Shown here: one piece after another, positions 13,465 to 14,401 of the stretch
How the letters are laid out: every line of letters starts with the position of its first letter
How positions within the stretch are numbered: the stretch's first letter is position 1
From: an uncultured Roseiflexaceae bacterium
GTDB taxonomy: Bacteria > Chloroflexota > Chloroflexia > Chloroflexales > Roseiflexaceae
NCBI GenBank assembly: GCA_903868295.1
Contig: CAIPUQ010000613.1
Span: forward strand, 1-14,401
Direction: 5' to 3'
DNA length: 14,401 nt
Made by a program: the position numbers and the translations under genes
Notes under the pieces: model-generated
The model's input: only the letters and a program-made list of their open reading frames with translations
Databases searched by the model: none
Told to the model about the DNA's origin: nothing

Positions 13465-14303
13465 GCTGGCCCCCTGCGTACATGCGTGCGTACGCGCGGT
13501 GCAATCACGAGCGAAATCAATGCCACCATGACGCATAGAAAGACAATCGTTGGGCCAGTTGGGACACGTTCAAAGGTCGCCGACAGATAGGCACCCACAA
13601 GCCCACCACTTGCGCCAATAATGGCTGCAAGGACCATCATGGCAGACATACTTTTGACCCACTGCCGTGCGGCGACCGCTGGCGCAACCAACAACGCACT
13701 CATCAACAACGCACCAACCATGGGCAACCCGAGTGCGATTATTACGCTTATCAACAGCATCAACACGATATCCACCACAAATGCCGGCAAGCCACGGACC
13801 TCTACCCATGCGTGATCAAAACAAAATGCATGGATGATAGGCCAGGCAAGCACCACGACGGCGAGCATGGGCGCCCCAAATGCAATAAGCAACACCACGT
13901 CATCCCATACCACTGCTGCTGCTTGGCCAAAGATGAATGACGTCAACCCAGCCTGACCGGTTGTGGGAAGTTTTTGGATGTATGTGAGCAACACCATGCC
14001 GACGCCAAAGAACACCGCGAGCATCATCCCCATCACCACATCAGTGCGCAACCGCGTTGTATTGGTGATCAAGACAACCAATGCCACCCCGATAATGCCG
14101 GCGATACTTGCCCCTACGACCAACATCAACGGATCTTTGCCAAACAGCAAATACGAAAGAGCAACACCCGGCAACGTGGCATGCGCAATCGCATCCCCCA
14201 ACAGACTCCGTTTGCGCAAAACAAGCACAACACCGAGCGCTCCGGAGATTCCCCCGATGAGGATCGCTGCAACGGCAATGACCAAGAACACACTATCGAT
14301 CAT
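13461..14303 (-). CDS. Metal ABC transporter permease (ABC-3 family)
   Basis: This 280-residue polytopic membrane protein would form the translocation pore together with the next gene. The family signature VLRKRSLLGDAIAHATLPGVA spans residues 28-48. Other landmarks are the FIFGQAAAVVWDD segment near 123-135, GLPMVGALLMSALLVAPAVAA (about 192-212), and VPTGPTIV near the C-terminus (247-254). Length and motif order fit the TroC/MntB/ZnuB-type permeases. The ATG at 14303 overlaps the stop of the upstream gene (ATGA), with AAGGA eight bases before it. It ends in an ATGA overlap with the second permease, so all three genes are probably cotranscribed and translationally coupled. Two different permeases in one operon suggest a heterodimeric Tro-type importer rather than a ZnuB homodimer. 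Substrate could be manganese, zinc or iron. Confidence 0.93.
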   Translation of the reverse strand: MIDSVFLVIAVAAILIGGISGALGVVLVLRKRSLLGDAIAHATLPGVALSYLLFGKDPLMLVVGASIAGIIGVALVVLITNTTRLRTDVVMGMMLAVFFGVGMVLLTYIQKLPTTGQAGLTSFIFGQAAAVVWDDVVLLIAFGAPMLAVVVLAWPIIHAFCFDHAWVEVRGLPAFVVDIVLMLLISVIIALGLPMVGALLMSALLVAPAVAARQWVKSMSAMMVLAAIIGASGGLVGAYLSATFERVPTGPTIVFLCVMVALISLVIAPRVRTHVRRGPA

Positions 14304-14401
14304 TGCGCGATTCCTTCGTGGGCAAACGTCTGTTTCAACACCTCAGCAAGTGCTATGTCGCGCATATAGCCCTCGGCAATGCGTCGAACGTTGATGGCGA
14401 A
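14300..14401 (-). CDS. C-terminal end of probable metal ABC transporter ATP-binding protein (cut by window edge)
   Basis: The last 33 codons of a gene that enters from the right edge end in TGA overlapping the ATG of the first permease. The residues start FAINVRRIAEG and continue to LAEVLKQTFAHEGIAQ. This fits the usual tail of metal-importer ATPases, where a strand of the type LLLNRRxIAxG is followed by a segment ending in LLxxTF or LLxxTY. The position directly before two ABC-3 permeases also fits the ATPase-permease-permease order of tro/mnt operons. The Walker motifs lie outside the window, so the assignment rests on context and a weak tail match. Confidence 0.6.
   Translation of the reverse strand, partial: FAINVRRIAEGYMRDIALAEVLKQTFAHEGIAQ

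Noticed and set aside
13465..13536. Upstream start for the second permease (24 extra residues)
   Set aside because: The extension overlaps the end of the first permease in another frame and is not hydrophobic. ATG 13464 gives an ATGA overlap and has AGGGGG upstream.

Overview
The window reads as a chromosomal segment of a bacterium, most likely a Chloroflexota member. This is an inference. It rests on the Thr/Pro/Arg-rich linkers (runs of TPT, TRT and TAT), the Fn3-like units with a 'SYEYCIA' core, the roughly 50-55% G+C, and the mix of very large secreted beta-propeller proteins. No rRNA, tRNA, CRISPR array, insertion sequence or phage gene was seen. Every supported gene lies on the minus strand, so the order of transcription is right to left.

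Right end (12412-14401): a metal-type ABC transporter operon. It contains the last 33 codons of a probable ATP-binding subunit, then an ABC-3 family permease (280 aa), then a second ABC-3 permease (350 aa) that carries an extra C-terminal winged-helix-like domain. The genes are joined by ATGA stop/start overlaps, so they are probably translationally coupled. The order matches the TroB-TroC-TroD / Mnt / Znu type of Mn, Zn or Fe importer. The metal cannot be told from sequence alone.

11545-12411: no confident gene. The part to about 11.9 kb is strikingly AT-rich; the rest has normal composition, one short doubtful ORF and a strong inverted repeat just downstream of the transporter operon.

Middle (6330-11467): two tandem paralogues of about 800-850 aa. 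Each has a signal peptide, two seven-blade RCC1/BLIP-II-like propellers separated by a Thr-rich linker, a second Thr/Pro linker, and a C-terminal cupredoxin-like domain with an amicyanin-like Cys-x2-His-x2-Met motif. Both have a recognisable promoter with the same spacing. Their last 140 or so residues are almost identical, while their propellers have diverged.

Left end (1-6160): three tandem copies of a second secreted family. Two are complete at 695 aa; the third is cut by the left edge. Each starts with a signal peptide and an Ig-like domain, followed by a seven-repeat propeller-like region in which six repeats carry a Cys-x4-Cys pair. The complete copies end in two Fn3-like domains. Spacers, leaders and promoters were duplicated with the genes and show different degrees of decay.

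Taken together, the left 11.5 kb is an island of tandemly duplicated, individually promoted, exported propeller proteins. They are likely to act at the cell surface or outside the cell as binding or adhesion modules, and one family carries a putative copper site. Nothing in the sequence shows a functional link to the neighbouring metal transporter; a shared metal theme is speculation.
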